Assembly (NCBI RefSeq): GCF_932526225.1
Contig: NC_064037.1
Location: 15,376,601 to 15,440,600, forward strand
Direction of reading: 5' to 3'
DNA from: Nematostella vectensis
Lineage: Eukaryota; Cnidaria; Anthozoa; Actiniaria; Edwardsiidae
Length of the DNA: 64,000 nucleotides
The position numbers and the translations under genes are program-made. The stretch's first letter is position 1. Every line of letters begins with the position of its first letter. Below, one piece after another: positions 1 to 11,092 of the stretch. The notes under the pieces are model-generated. The model did not search any database and had not been told where the DNA came from. It was given only the letters and a program-made list of their open reading frames with translations.

Positions 1-581
1 TTAATCACGGAGCCCATGAGTTGCAGGGCATTAACTGGCGAGGGCTGGTACTGCAGGAAATTAATGACTAATTCCCGACACTTTTTGGGGTTGAGCCTCA
101 TCCCACGCTCCGTAGCAAAATTGCAAATATCATTAGCAATAAATGGCAGATAACTTGGCGAGTACCTGGGAATCACTTCAAAGATGGTGGTGTAATCAAC
201 ATACTTAATGCGATATGGCCAAGTGCTCGCCAGCCTGTTTACAAGTATAGCAAACAATAGTGGAGCAAGCTTAGTGCCTTGTGGTATGCCCCCATTAGGG
301 AACACAGGCGATGAGGTGTGGCCACTGATTTTGACGCGCTGTGGTCGGGCTGTGAGAAAGGCAGCAATCCAATTTTGGAGATACTCGTTGACTCCCAGGA
401 GGTCGAGCTCAGACATTAAGACGTTATGGTCGACTAAGTCAAAGCCCTTTGAAAAGTCGGCAAAAAATATGCGCACATAATTTTCGCCTCTTTCAAGCGA
501 TTCAAGGATGCAATGGAGAAAATACACCAGGGCCAGCACAGTAGACTTCCCTGATACAGAGAACTGTTTAGGGTCAAGCTT
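1..581 (-). mobile_element. Non-LTR retrotransposon, inverted 5' part (reverse transcriptase core)
   Basis: Read on the minus strand, this piece stays open through reverse transcriptase motifs of a CR1/L2-like LINE: a segment with VSGKSTVLALVYFLH, then FFADFSKGFDLVDHN (first catalytic aspartate block), GGIPQGTKLAPLLFAILVN, and a degenerate YVDYTT where a YxDD-type site (catalytic aspartates) would be expected. The reading continues off the left edge. It abuts, head to head, a plus-strand piece of the same type of element at about 581. The pieces look like consecutive parts of one polymerase, so this is one LINE copy with its upstream part inverted. It is not a functional gene: the catalytic box is altered (YVDYTT) and the copy is 5'-truncated and rearranged. 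The family assignment comes from motif recall, not a search. Confidence 0.82.
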
Positions 582-1128
582 ATCCTTGAATAAGCACGTA
601 GACTATGTAGTTAAGAAGGCAAACAAAAGGCTCTACGCTCTCCGGCTCCTTAAGAAATCTGGAGTACCGGTCCAGGATCTTATTGCCATCTATTGTGTAC
701 TCATTAGATCTGTTGTGGAGTACGCAGGTCCAGTATGGGCTAACATAACAGGGTTCCTTGTCGACATTGTTGAGGGCATCCAAAAGAGGGCCCTCCGTAT
801 CGTTTTACCCAATCTACGATACAAGGAGGCCTTGGAAACCAGCGGGCTCCAAAGTCTTGCTGACCGCAGGCGCGAGCTTTGTATCAGTCTCATGACCTCC
901 GCTAAAGAGCTAGAACCCCTTCGATCTGTAATTACTGGAGGCGTAATTAATAATGTGCATGGATACTCACTAAGATCCGGCAGTATGAATACCTACAAAC
1001 ATATTTCTGCAACTAAATGCTTTGGTGACTTTGTTACTTATCGATTTCTGTAATAGTATAACGCTATATGTGCTGGCCCTTTGCCTTAATTCAGTCTGTA
1101 ATACTGCCATGGCAATTGAATAAAACCC

Positions 1129-1129
<1 letters not shown>
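582..1129 (+). mobile_element. Non-LTR retrotransposon, 3' part (RT thumb/C-terminal region and 3' UTR)
   Basis: Open in the plus strand to a TAA at about 1051. The peptide has features typical of the C-terminal RT region of CR1/L2-clade LINEs: LNKHVDYVVKKANKRLYALR, then a block with IRSVVEYAGPVW and IQKRALRIVLP, then LADRRREL. It continues where the inverted upstream piece leaves off, with only a short stretch of the expected protein missing. About 75 bp of 3' UTR with an AATAAA-like string (TGAATAAAACC) leads into a pure ATCT tail, the kind of simple-repeat 3' end used by this LINE class instead of poly(A). Confidence 0.82.

Positions 1130-1224
<95 letters not shown>
1130..1224 (+). repeat. 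(ATCT)n microsatellite, LINE 3' tail
   Basis: About 24 uninterrupted ATCT units directly follow the LINE 3' UTR and end exactly where the 20-bp minisatellite begins. The position suggests that it is the element's own 3' terminus and marks the insertion point inside the minisatellite. Confidence 0.9.
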
Positions 1225-1374
1225 GATGACTTACGATGCGGTATGATTACTTACGATGCGGTATGATTACTTACGATGCGGTAAGATTACCTATGATGCG
1301 GTATGATTACTTACAAAGCGGTATGATTACTTACGATGCGTATTGATAACTTACGATGTGGTATAATTACTTAC
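1225..1374 (-). repeat. 20-bp minisatellite (small copy of the 16.9-17.6 kb array)
   Basis: Roughly eight copies of a 20-bp unit (plus strand TGATTACTTACGATGCGGTA). On the minus strand each unit carries CATCGTAAGTAA, a consensus-like 5' splice site. The same unit, in the same orientation and next to the same exon, forms the larger array at 16901-17567. This one was copied together with the exon next to it. Confidence 0.9.
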
Positions 1375-1636
1375 GATGCGGTATATCAAATATCCCCTTG
1401 TCCTAAGTCCACTTGTTGAATGTGTGGTAGTCGATGACGTAAGAATCATAATATGAGACAAGTACCGTATCGTAGCCGTCCATCTCAAGGCGCATAGGGA
1501 GGGGAGGGTCAGTCTTGGTGGCGTAGAACACGTACTTGTTATCCTTGTGCATAACGGAGATGTTGTACACCCACTTGGTGCACAGGGTGTCGTGAATAAG
1601 GGCTTCGCCGGCGTACTGGAAATACAAACGGGATAC
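1375..1636 (-). pseudogene. Duplicated protease exon 3 with premature stop
   Basis: A 262-bp copy of exon 3 of the downstream protease gene (17568-17829), same length and orientation. I count five substitutions over the exon, so about 98% identity. One of them changes the TAC codon in the NKWTYDKG segment to TAG (1403-1405). The splice acceptor (TACCTGTGGTG side) and the GTAAGT donor are preserved. No other protease exon lies nearby, so it is a dead fragment of a segmental duplication and not part of a third gene. Confidence 0.88.
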
Positions 1637-2480
1637 CTGTGGTGATATTTGAAGTGCATGGTTTATTAGGTTATTAGTCGTAATTTGTCCATGAACGGTA
1701 TGCAATGCATGCAGATATACCGATTTGAAGGTTTTCATTTGGTGATTATTGTTGCACAACTTGGTTCACCTGTATTTATTCTAACATTGAATAAACCTCA
1801 TGGATAATAAGATGTTTGAACTCCTCCTCCCCAATGCCCCCCTTATGTCAAGTTTCCAAAAGTCCCTGGGCACCAGTCCTCCTCAATTGGGGGCAAGCCT
1901 TACTGAGTCGCCAGTGCTGGCAAACGCAAGACTAGTCCCAGCACCGCGCGGTTAAACCAGCCTTTTTGTTTTGAAATGCCGCCTTTTTTACGGCTGTCAC
2001 ATTTTAGCAATTGCTAACAAAACTAGCACAAAGTTAAGGCTATGATTTTGTTTTATGACTCCGTCATTATTAAACAAATCTGCCATCTTTTGTACCGTAT
2101 GGTTTAAATGCTGTACAGTTAGTCAAATCAGCGACTGAAGTCAGCCTTTCGTACTTTTACTCGAACGAGTACGTTTTTAGCGTAAGCCGTTTTTTGTAAC
2201 AAAACGCTGGATGAAGGGGAGAGGTAGAAGGGCGTTTGCCTCCCCCCCTACAAAAAAAACGCCCCCTCACAACTCCCGCTACAAAAAGAAGCGCTTCTCC
2301 CCCCTTACAAAAATAAACGCCCCCTTACCTCACGTCCACTTTTACCAAGCACAGTCACTTCCATCTTACCTAGGTTAGCGTACCTTGGTAAACTTTTTGA
2401 CTTGTAATCAGAAGAAAAAAACAGTTACTATGAGCATCTTTAGTCAGTTGGCAGGGGCGGTAGGGGGGGGGGGCTAGGTG
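1637..2480. repeat. Intronic flank of the segmental duplication (copy of about 17830-18480)
   Basis: The sequence beyond the pseudo-exon keeps matching the protease intron at 17830-18480 in patches: the GAAGTGCATGGTTTATT stretch, the CGTTTTTAGCGTAAGCC stretch, the gggcgtttgc/C-run block and the CACTTCCAT...TTTAGTC block. It is more diverged and more indel-rich than the exon. No reading frame of interest. The gradient of similarity suggests either older divergence in the intron or repair of the exon part. Confidence 0.65.
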
Positions 2481-2962
2481 CCCCCCTATTTTATGACATT
2501 TGCCTTAAAAATAACAAGAAATATCAGGAAATATACGGAAGAACAACAAGTACGTCCCCCCCCTCCCCCCTTTCTCCCGCCCTTTCCCAAAACTTCTATA
2601 GGTTTCTGATCTTTAGCAATAAACATAAGCAAAACGGTGTAAACAGTTCTGTTATTTTTATTTAGATATAAATTTACATGAAGTAAGCTTATCGGCAGAG
2701 TAAAATCCACTAGTTAAAGTGGTAAATATACTTGACAGCGCCATAGCCGACAAAAAGCCTTCAAAAAAGAACACAAACAAAAAAGAAGAAAACGTAAACC
2801 AAGGGAACCACTTTTATTTAGACCAACTAAAATCATCCTAGAGTTATAATCTATGAAGTTATTTTCTCTTAGTAACTGCTACTGCCATAGACTTATATAG
2901 AGTACAAAACACTGATGTGGTTGCCTCAACGTAAAATACACGCGATCAAACAAGACGATAAC
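2481..2962. other. Intergenic, no gene seen
   Basis: Low-complexity C-runs (about 2551-2575) and A/T-rich sequence between the duplicated protease fragment and the receptor's 3' end. I see no exon, RNA gene or clear mobile element. It probably contains 3' UTR and polyadenylation signals of the receptor gene, but I could not pick out a single convincing site. Confidence 0.5.
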
Positions 2963-3271
2963 CTAAATACAATAACTAAATACCGTATATCTATCTGAAG
3001 CTATAACGAAATCCTCAACTTTACTGTCTACACCTTGCTCGTATTGTTTGTACTCTAGGTAAGGTAAGGTAAAACCCTGCAAGCGACTAGCATGCAACAG
3101 TTGAGGCAAGACTTCACGGCTGCGGAGACACACCGAGTGAGGCTTGAGGCATGTGTTGAGAATCGGGTCGTTCTCGTGGAACAGGTGCTTTAGCGACTGA
3201 CTCATTGCACATGCGTCAATAACAGCTCCCTTACCTTCCTCGCTGATATTATAAATTGCTAATGTCATCGT
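2963..3271 (-). pseudogene. Partial tandem duplicate of the receptor's last LRR and C-terminal tail
   Basis: Minus-strand peptide with the same order of blocks as the receptor C-terminus: YNISEEGKGAVIDACA, then HLFHENDPILNTCLKPHSV, then YKQYEQGVDSKVEDF. The offset to the in-gene copy is about 310 bp (for example TTCTCGTGGA at 3171 and 3481). It lies downstream of the receptor's stop, so it would be 3' UTR unless used as an alternative end. Its own tail differs and ends VFSYCI. Confidence 0.85.
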
Positions 3272-6200
3272 AAAATACATCAAATCGTTCACGAAAATAT
3301 TTAGCTGTATGTATAGCGAATTCCTCAACTTGACTGTCTACACCCTGCTCGTATTGTTTGTAATCTAGGTATGGTGAGGTAAAACCCTGCGAGGAACTGC
3401 GAAGGGTTAATCGAGAGAAGACTTCACGGCTGCCGAGACACACCGAGTGAGGCTTGAGGCATGTGTTGAGAATCGGGTCGTTCTCGTGGAACAGGTGATT
3501 TAGCGACTGACTCTTCGCACATGCCTCAATTATAGCCCGCTTACCTTTCTCGCTGATGTTATTGTAGGTGATGGTAAGAACCTGCAGGGATCTATTTTTA
3601 GCCACAGACCGGGCGAGCGCACACATTCCTTCGTCATCTATACCAGCACAAGCTACGGACAGTTCCTCTAGATTTGTGTTTTTTGACAAAGCTTTAGCAA
3701 TATCTCTGACACCAAGCACATCTATATTACAATAATCAATACGTAGATATTTGAGTTTGCAACTGTTTTCTATAACTTTAGCAATAGCTTTTGCTCCTTT
3801 TGTACCTATAATGTTCCTTGACAAATCTAAATGCGTAGCATTTTGAATGACTTTTGCTAAAGCAGAAACGCCGGTGGCACCTATACAAGAATCTTCTATT
3901 TGAATCTTTTCGAGTGTTGTGTTTTGCGAAAGACCAGAAGCGATACCCTGTGCACCGGAATTACCAATATTACCATGAAATAGTGAAAGCAAAGTGATAG
4001 TAGTGTTGTGTCTCAACATTTCACCCAATGCTCGTCCTGCTTCAGGCGTCATGTTTTTACCCATAATCCCGAGTTTTCGCACTGTTGTATTCACCTTCAA
4101 CGCTTCAGCAATACTTGCAACTTCAGCACCCCCTAAGTAGGCACCAATATAAACATCATTGAGACTAGTGTTAACTACTAAGACCTTGGCGAGCTCGCTT
4201 GCACATGCATCAGCTAAGCTATTAACACTAATGTCAATTGTTGACAGTGTTGAGTTGTTCTTCAGAGATTTGAATAAACTCGTCCCCATCTCGTACTCGG
4301 ACTGATCGAGAACGCCAACATGCAGACAGAGATACCGCAAAGATTTGTTACGTGATAGCACATTAGCCATGGCTTCTTCAAAATTTCCATCATGAAATGG
4401 GAACGCCTCGAACAAGATGTAGAGCTTTTGAACCGATGAAGAAGCGGCTAACACTTCTGTTAACTGACCAGTCTCAGTTGCCATACCAGTATCTACACCA
4501 TCAGCTATGTAGATAAAAAGATCACTAAGAGGACGCGAACCGCTGACATAACCAACTGTTTGCAGGCTCTCAAAATAAGTCAAATCTTGAGATAACAAAT
4601 ACGACAGTCCTAACAGTGTGGACGAACGATCGATATCAACATAAACTCTACACGGTAAAAGCTGGTACACGTTTTTTAACAAATTGACAAATTCGCTTTC
4701 TACCTTTTTGCATTCCACTAGACACTGACACAGCAATTTGAGAGCGATAGAGTGATTATCAGCATCACAAGAAGGAATACCTTGTGGTGGAAACTCAGGT
4801 ACTTTCCGAGCAAGAGATTCAACAACATTCACTGCATCGCTACCCACCATCGCAGCGAGGTCATAACGATTAACGCATTCAAATAAACGCGTATCACCAA
4901 TTAGTTCAGGTTCAACAACTCCTTGCCCAAGTCTGCTAGCTAAATAAACGGCACAGAAATAGTCCTGGAAAGACTTGTGAAAAAAGGAAAACATTTCAAC
5001 TGGTCTTATCGCGCATTGAGGTTTTTGCCTTTTCAAAAACCCTACTCTTTTCAGGTCTTCTGATACTTTTGTCAGAGAAAAAGTGACAGCATTTTTTCTT
5101 AGATTTTCAAAAGCAACTTTACCGATTTCCAAGGTTAGCGTTTGAATATCGTGTTCGTCTAATTTTCTGTTTTCCTTCTCGAAATACCTCCTTATATGTG
5201 AGTATGCTACCTCGTCGTACAGTTCCCTCATAGTAATATTGTGGCTAAAGTCTTCTCTCGTGTGGGCTTTAACGCATTCTTGATAGCAAAGACAATACAG
5301 CGCTACTGTGAGGGGATTAGACAAGCTTAAATTTCTAATCGAGTTGGAAAAAAGTTGACTCTCTAAATCGGATGGGAAGAAATTACTAATGTAGTCATCT
5401 ACATTACACAACCCCTTAATCTGCAGAATGTTACCCCCCACGAAGTGCCTGTACAGGGTCTTGTCTGGTCTGCTCGTAACAAGAATATAGCTAAGGGCTA
5501 ACGCATTTCTGCTGATTACCTTATTTAAGCTTTCTTTGACGCTATTTGCCTGTAAGGGAATTTCATCTAAACCATCCAAAATAACCATTACCTTTCCCTG
5601 ATTGTGCTTGATGTATTGAAAAATCACCAGCCTCTCTTCAACTGTGATCTCCTCAGGTAACAGCTGTTCTTGGATGGCTTGGAATATCCCCCCACCTTCA
5701 TTTCCTTCCTTCATTTCACTGCACTTTAAGACGAGGAGTAACTCCACTTCTGGAAAGGTACTAGATCCAGACAAGACTCCTTTAGCCCAGTCTGAGGCCA
5801 ATTTCTTGGTCAAGGTAGTCTTGCCGGCACCCGAGTCACCCTCCAAAAGCACCTTGCACGCTTTCTTCACTTTCCCATCAACAACAAACATATTATTCAT
5901 CTTCACTTCAAGATCAGTGTCTTTTCTAACGATCTTTGGCTCCGTGAACATGCTGTCAAGGGAGAAGTCGTGCTCTTCAAGGTTTTCTAGGGGCTCTATC
6001 AGCGCCATTTCACCAGTCGTGTACTTTTCACACAGACACTCAATGAAGTGTGTGATAACTATGGGGAAAACAAAAATAATAAGATAACTCTTCAATAATA
6101 TGTACATATTTCAAATAATGCTTGGTATGATATTAAGATATCATAGATTATATCCCACTGATGAATTTTCACGCGCGCTCATTGGTCAATACGAGTCACG

Positions 6201-8209
6201 TGCACATTTTCACAGTTCTAATGAAAAAAAATTGTTGCATGGATTGTTATCTTTCGCGAATGGCAAAAATTCCAGTGCACATCAGCGCACGCAGAATACA
6301 CTTTTCGCATTTCCAGTGTAGTCACTGGGATATAAAATAAATAAACCCCTTCTTTGGCTCACTGTGATATCTTCGCTTCTTGGCCAACTGTTTATTTTTC
6401 GTACCATTTCTCATCCTTGGACATTATCCGCCGATATCCCAGCCGCCAGAAGGGGTTTATTTACTAAATAATGGCAGACCTGGTAACAGACAGATGGGAA
6501 ATGGGTAATCAGAATAATCTTGATTAAGGGATTGTTCATTAAATACACCAAGGGGGAGCGAAGATTTTTCCTCAAGACACCTAAAAATGTGAGAGCCCTT
6601 CTTTTATTGTAAACATTTTTTTCGCTGGCCACCCCTTTCAGAACCCAAAAATTTTCAAAGCCCCCGCCCTTACGACATTAATAAACAAAAAAGTCTTTTA
6701 ATCTAGAAAATGAAGTTGCCCTCCTTTACCGAGTTGATGATCCAGTCAAGTTCATCATTACTATATTTTAGAGTCCGACATCTCTTCTTCACAACTTTTG
6801 GTTTCAGGCCTCTCCCTTATATATAATTTTTTTTGTATGTAAAATCGTGTAAAATGGTGCATTTTTTTTTTTAAATCATCCCCCAATTCTATGTCAGCAA
6901 ACAAATATATCATTTTTATGAATTTCATATATTGTACCTTCTTTCTTTGGAAGCTCCATATCCTCTGATGCTAAGCTGGGTCTGAATAGAAAAGCACAAG
7001 TCCAGGCTGTTATATCAACTACTACAACTTAGCTAGCCACGAGGTCATGATGTCTGTCTCGAGTAACTACAAATTAATCTCCAACCTTTCTCTGCTGACA
7101 CATGCTTGTGCTAAAATAATTATGAGTACAACTTGAGATACATTTTGAATTTTCAACCTAACAAGAATTATTTCATTATAGTATTATAATACACCAAACC
7201 TTTTGATGATTTACCTCATAGATGCAGCCTTGTCTTCCTCAGTTATAGTGGCCACATCTTTGCTCTCTATCTTCCGACCTGAAACAACACCTTGCTGTTA
7301 ACACACTGACGGGAACAGTGTATAATAGTCTACAATAAATTCTACATCGATGATAAAAAGAAAGGTACACTGTTGCACTTGCACTGTTGCACTTGGTGAC
7401 TCAACTTGGAGTGAGACTATTGCAGAGACCTTTTTAATCTCCTCTCAGAAAAGGGGAGAAACACCTATACACTTACTTGATGATTGCGAGGCTATTGCAG
7501 ACAAGATCTTTTCTGTATTTGAATCACTTTTACGTGTGACTTCAGCCGACAGTTCAGACACAATCTTTTCTGTATTCTTTTCTGAGGTAGATATTATCTC
7601 CTCTTTTGCACCTTCTATCTTTTCGGCAAGGTCTATGTCTTGCTTCCACCACTCCTCCAAAAGCTTCCCATAATCCATCTCTCCTAGAGGGGCAACATAC
7701 AGGTCATCCACCTCCACCTGACTGATACCCCCCAAAGAGAGAAGAGCTGCTGAGATATCAGCCCAGTACCGATTGAAATCTGCTGTCTCCACTTCTGTTG
7801 TTTTAATGTGAGCATACAGATCGTTTCTGTAGTGCCTCAGTCTGACTACCTGGGCCACCTTGGTCTGGTCGGTAGCAGGAGGCAGCTTATCCCAGCTGGT
7901 TGTACTAGCTGGTGGAGCAAGACCACAGATGTTCCGCAGTAAACACGTCAACAGTGTTATATCATAGTCCTCTGCAGTGGTTGGGGGGCCGCTTTTAGGG
8001 AACAGGATATCCCACTGGTTAGGTTTAAGGACTTTCCTCTTAAGCCCTGTCAGAGTGCTCTTGTGAGCATTCAAACTGGCTGTAAGGGTGGCAGGAGGGT
8101 GGAATGAGCTGAAGTAGTTACGCAGGGATTTAGTTCCGCCATCTATCAGCAGGCGACTGAGTTTTTGGAAGTTGTCTTTTTTCTCACTGCCCGACAGAGC
8201 AGAGGCCAT
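3249..8209 (-). CDS. HEPN-NACHT-LRR receptor (NLR-like), two coding exons
   Basis: Exon 1 CDS 8209-7477 (acceptor at 8214, donor AATCATCAA|GTAAGT); exon 2 6058-3249 (acceptor TTTTCCCCATAG). The junction is in frame and gives about 1180 residues. Exon 1 resembles the DZIP3-type HEPN domain of animal NLR-like proteins, with R-N-D-L-Y-A-H around residues 128-134, an Rx5H form of the HEPN RNase signature. Exon 2 has a NACHT NTPase: Walker A GDSGAGKTT (about 318-326), Walker B VILDGLDE (about 403-410) and an FHKSFQDYF segment typical of winged-helix/superhelical linkers. NLR-type leucine-rich repeats follow (LDLSRNIIGTKGAKAIA, LRIDYCNIDVLGVRDIA). By family it should be a cytosolic sensor that oligomerises on ligand; ligand and HEPN activity are inference. 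ATG at 8207-8209 was chosen because HEPN similarity starts just after it. A 64-bp exon-like segment at 7278-7215 with good splice sites would break the frame, so I left it out. Confidence 0.88.
6059..7476 (-). other. Receptor intron between HEPN and NACHT exons
   Basis: About 1.4 kb. It contains an exon-like segment 7278-7215 (acceptor TTGTTTCAG, donor GTAAAT; peptide RKIESKDVATITEEDKAASM) that is open after the HEPN exon but shifts frame into the NACHT exon, so it may belong to another isoform. An inverted pair AAATAAACCCCTTCT (6339-6353) and its complement (6448-6462) marks a small foldback. A second open segment at about 6805-6719 (minus, YSNDELDWIINS) is unrecognised. Confidence 0.45.
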
Positions 8210-8214
8210 CTCAT

Positions 8215-9065
8215 CTGTAAAAATTAAAAATATCTCAAAACAAATAATAGACAACTTCTAGCAAAATTCCCAGCCCATCCCTAACTCCGTAATCCTAGAC
8301 CCTTCCGCCTACCTCCCCTCCCCTCTAACAAAGTTTAAAAGCGAAAGCTGAAATAGCATACATATATTGTTGGATGCGAGAGTTTAATATCGAGTGAAAC
8401 TGCCACACTATAATTTAGTGGCCGCCGAAAAATTTGCTCGCATTTTTGCCAATACAAGCTAAGCACAACGATCGTCTCGGTTCCCCCCGGGCTGCGTTTG
8501 GCTGAAACTCATGAAATGCTTTATTACTGATCAACACGATCTTGATGGCAAATTAAAACTCTGATATAGGTATTCTTTTTCGTGGATGTGTTTGATGCGA
8601 TAGTTTAGAAGCGAGAGAAACCGCTATTAGTTTAGTTGGCACCAAAAATTTGCATCGCGTTCGTTTGCCTAACCCGTTTCAAAGCGAAAGCGGAAATAGC
8701 ATGCAAACATGTGAAAAATCAGTCACATTGCACAACAACGTACAATAAATGTGATAAATTAGCTTACAAACACGTCGATGTATGAAAATATGGCGTATAA
8801 CCTGAGATTACGGCCAAAACGAGCCAGCAAAAGACATCTCAACTTACAGAATATTTGACACACATCACTTCACATAGACACAATGTTCGTGGTTTTACCC
8901 AAAATAAACCATATTTTACTCAAGAAACCACTCATTAATGTCTTTATAAGGTTCACTTACCGGTCTAATAAGGCTTCAGCCCTTTACTCGGGCGCACGCA
9001 TACTTATACGGCGATCATAAATCACTGCTGTGTGAGAGATGAACTTCGCAGGGAAAGAAGACTGA
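8215..9065 (-). promoter_or_regulatory. Receptor 5' intron and probable non-coding first exon
   Basis: Upstream of the HEPN exon, a good donor on the minus strand (ATTAGACCG|GTAAGTGAACC, exon end at 8961) suggests a non-coding first exon at about 8961-9065, with an intron 8960-8215. No coding similarity is present upstream. The transcription start is not resolvable from sequence alone; I infer the promoter lies near 9050-9150. Confidence 0.35.
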
Positions 9066-10289
9066 AGGTGTGGCTATACCGCGGGAGACTAGTGACCACT
9101 AATGTGGGTATTAGCACAGGCAACCCAAGCTTCTGGAGTTGACAGGGTTCAAATGGTATGCCAGACATAACTAATTGATAAAAATTGATAATCTAAAGGT
9201 AATTGATAAATATGATAATAATTTATATAAATTTAGTAAATTGTTTTCAACTCTTTTCAGCAATTGATATACTCATTCAAAGTTTCCCTTACCAATTGAT
9301 TTCATTTACCCGATTGATTTGGCGAATTCTATCTATGAATCGAATCGATTTATAATATAAATGGAGCTCCAAACGACCAAATCATTGCTTTTCTTCGCTT
9401 AATATTTTTAGAAATATTAAATATTATTATCAGGTTATATTTCTGTTTTAGACGACGTTAACGATTCCACAGATCACGGGTAGTTTTACTTTTAGTGACG
9501 TCATCGATGGCGTCACGTGACCATCTCATTGCGCCCCACTCAACATACATGACACATACCGAGTTTGGTTGCCATACGATGTTTCTTTAATGAAATATAT
9601 ATATATATATATTTTGATGACGTCATGTGACGACTTATGCTGTGTATATTAGGGAAGGTTAAATAAATACCCTGAGGGGTAGGGGTGGGGATATTAGAGC
9701 CGGGTGCTCCGAAAATTTGTACTACCTTAAAGGAGGGGCGCTAAAAAAAGGGCTCTCTAAGGAGGGCTCTCAATTTTCTTGATAATTCTTCTGAAATCTG
9801 GGGGTTGTTAAATGGTGGTGGTGGTGGGGGGGGATTTTTTTTTTCACGAGGGGGGCTCTGAAGTTTTAAGCTGCCTGAGTTAACACCTGAGTAAACAGGA
9901 AAATCTTCTTCTTCTTCCCCTCTAAGGGTATCTAATGAACACTCCCTAAGGAGGAGTTTGTTTCTACGATGTTGCAGAACTAATTAAAGGCACTTGCTAA
10001 CTTGCTAATATATTATATTGACTTGTATTTCGAGTCAATATGATATATTCTGGGTCCACTGTTGCCGTATCCAGTACAACAAAACAGAGAGTTTTTCGCT
10101 GCTTGATACATGACTACGCACTATTTAGGTACTCGCCATTGTCCAGCACAACAAAACAGCCGTGGAATTCGCTACTCGCTGCTAATACTTTCTACTGCTC
10201 TTGTTCAACACCAGGCAACCCGTAAGTCGCTCATACGTCTCGCTACTCGGATACTCGCTATGCACAAGAAAACAGATCAAGGTACTCGC
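9066..10289. other. Intergenic, simple-repeat-rich, no gene seen
   Basis: AT-rich sequence with a (TA)n run near 9593-9613, a GGT/G-run block at about 9815-9835 and a TACCCTGAGGGG-type repeat fragment at about 9669 that recurs near 26995. From about 10030 onward the 'TACTCGCT...' degenerate repeat that follows the protease gene begins. No exon or RNA gene could be supported. Confidence 0.5.
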
Positions 10290-10298
10290 AAACGCTAC

Positions 10299-11092
10299 TT
10301 CCCTGCTAGCAGAGGCCTCTTTTCTCTGTATTTCGCTGGGCTGGAGTTCGCGAGGAAAAGATACCTCTGCCATGGGTCGAAACTGTTTCTGTTGCGCATG
10401 CGTGAGCGTTAATAAGCGACCGACGTGCCAAAACCCGTACCATCGCGCGAAAGCTGTCAATATGCTTTGCATGGGTTTTGTCGGAAATCATGAATCAAAC
10501 TCTGGTTAGTTCTCCTCTTCGAAAAAAGAAAACAACTGTTCAATTTCGATCACCTAAAACGTCACTAAAAAGAGTGAATAACAAACGCAGCAAAGACGAG
10601 TTTTGTCTTGTTTGTGGGATTAATTTCAAGACATCTGGGCAGGCGAGTTTCTTCAATGTAAATATCGCACAGTTGGATTCGAAGAAAATGCTACAAAAAT
10701 TTTTGGTAAACTTAGATCAGCTATTCCCAGAAGAATATGCAAAACCTGTAAACGGAAGATTGACTCGTTTGTCAAAAGAGAGAAAATTCTGAATGAAGAT
10801 AAGGCATTGAATGGCTTCTTTTATAATTCGTCGCGTGATATTTCTACGGAGGACGCCGTTTCGAATGCGGGCTTATTATCCGGCAGCGGATATACGTTTC
10901 ATGCATGCGCTAGTCATTGTGGGCTCAAATAGTGGCCAGTAATTAATGAACAGAGCATGCGCTCTGGATCTCGTCCACGATCGTGGACGGCGGTTTGATC
11001 AAACGAACTTGCGACCCATGGCAGAGGTATCTTTTCCTCGCGAACTCCAGCCCAGCGAAATACAGAGAAAAGAGGCCTCTGCTAGCAGGGAA
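10299..11092. mobile_element. 794-bp non-autonomous TIR DNA transposon
   Basis: Terminal inverted repeats of about 80 bp: the left end starts TTCCCTGCTAGCAGAGGCC and the right end is its complement ending CTGCTAGCAGGGAA. Both continue through the CGCTGGGCTGGAGTTCGCGAGG block. A perfect 9-bp target-site duplication AAACGCTAC sits at 10290-10298 and 11093-11101. A 9-bp TSD is known for Mutator-like elements among others, so the superfamily is inference. It inserted into the degenerate repeat downstream of the protease gene and carries a broken open reading frame. Confidence 0.88.
10481..10850 (+). pseudogene. Relic ORF with two CxxC motifs inside the TIR element
   Basis: Two frames together encode FCLVCGINFKTSG and, after a frame change near 10655-10670, RRICKTCKRKIDSFVKRE. 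The paired CxxC motifs look like a small zinc-binding fold, as in DNA-binding N-termini of transposon or chromatin proteins. I do not recognise the family. The frameshift and the short length say it is not functional here. It could be a remnant of the autonomous element's protein. Confidence 0.5.

Noticed and set aside
1375-1636. A third protease gene
   Set aside because: Only one exon is present, with a stop codon; the other eight exons are not found within reach.
5644-6087. Plus-strand open frame of 147 codons
   Set aside because: Antisense shadow of the NACHT exon, whose minus-strand reading has clear NTPase motifs.
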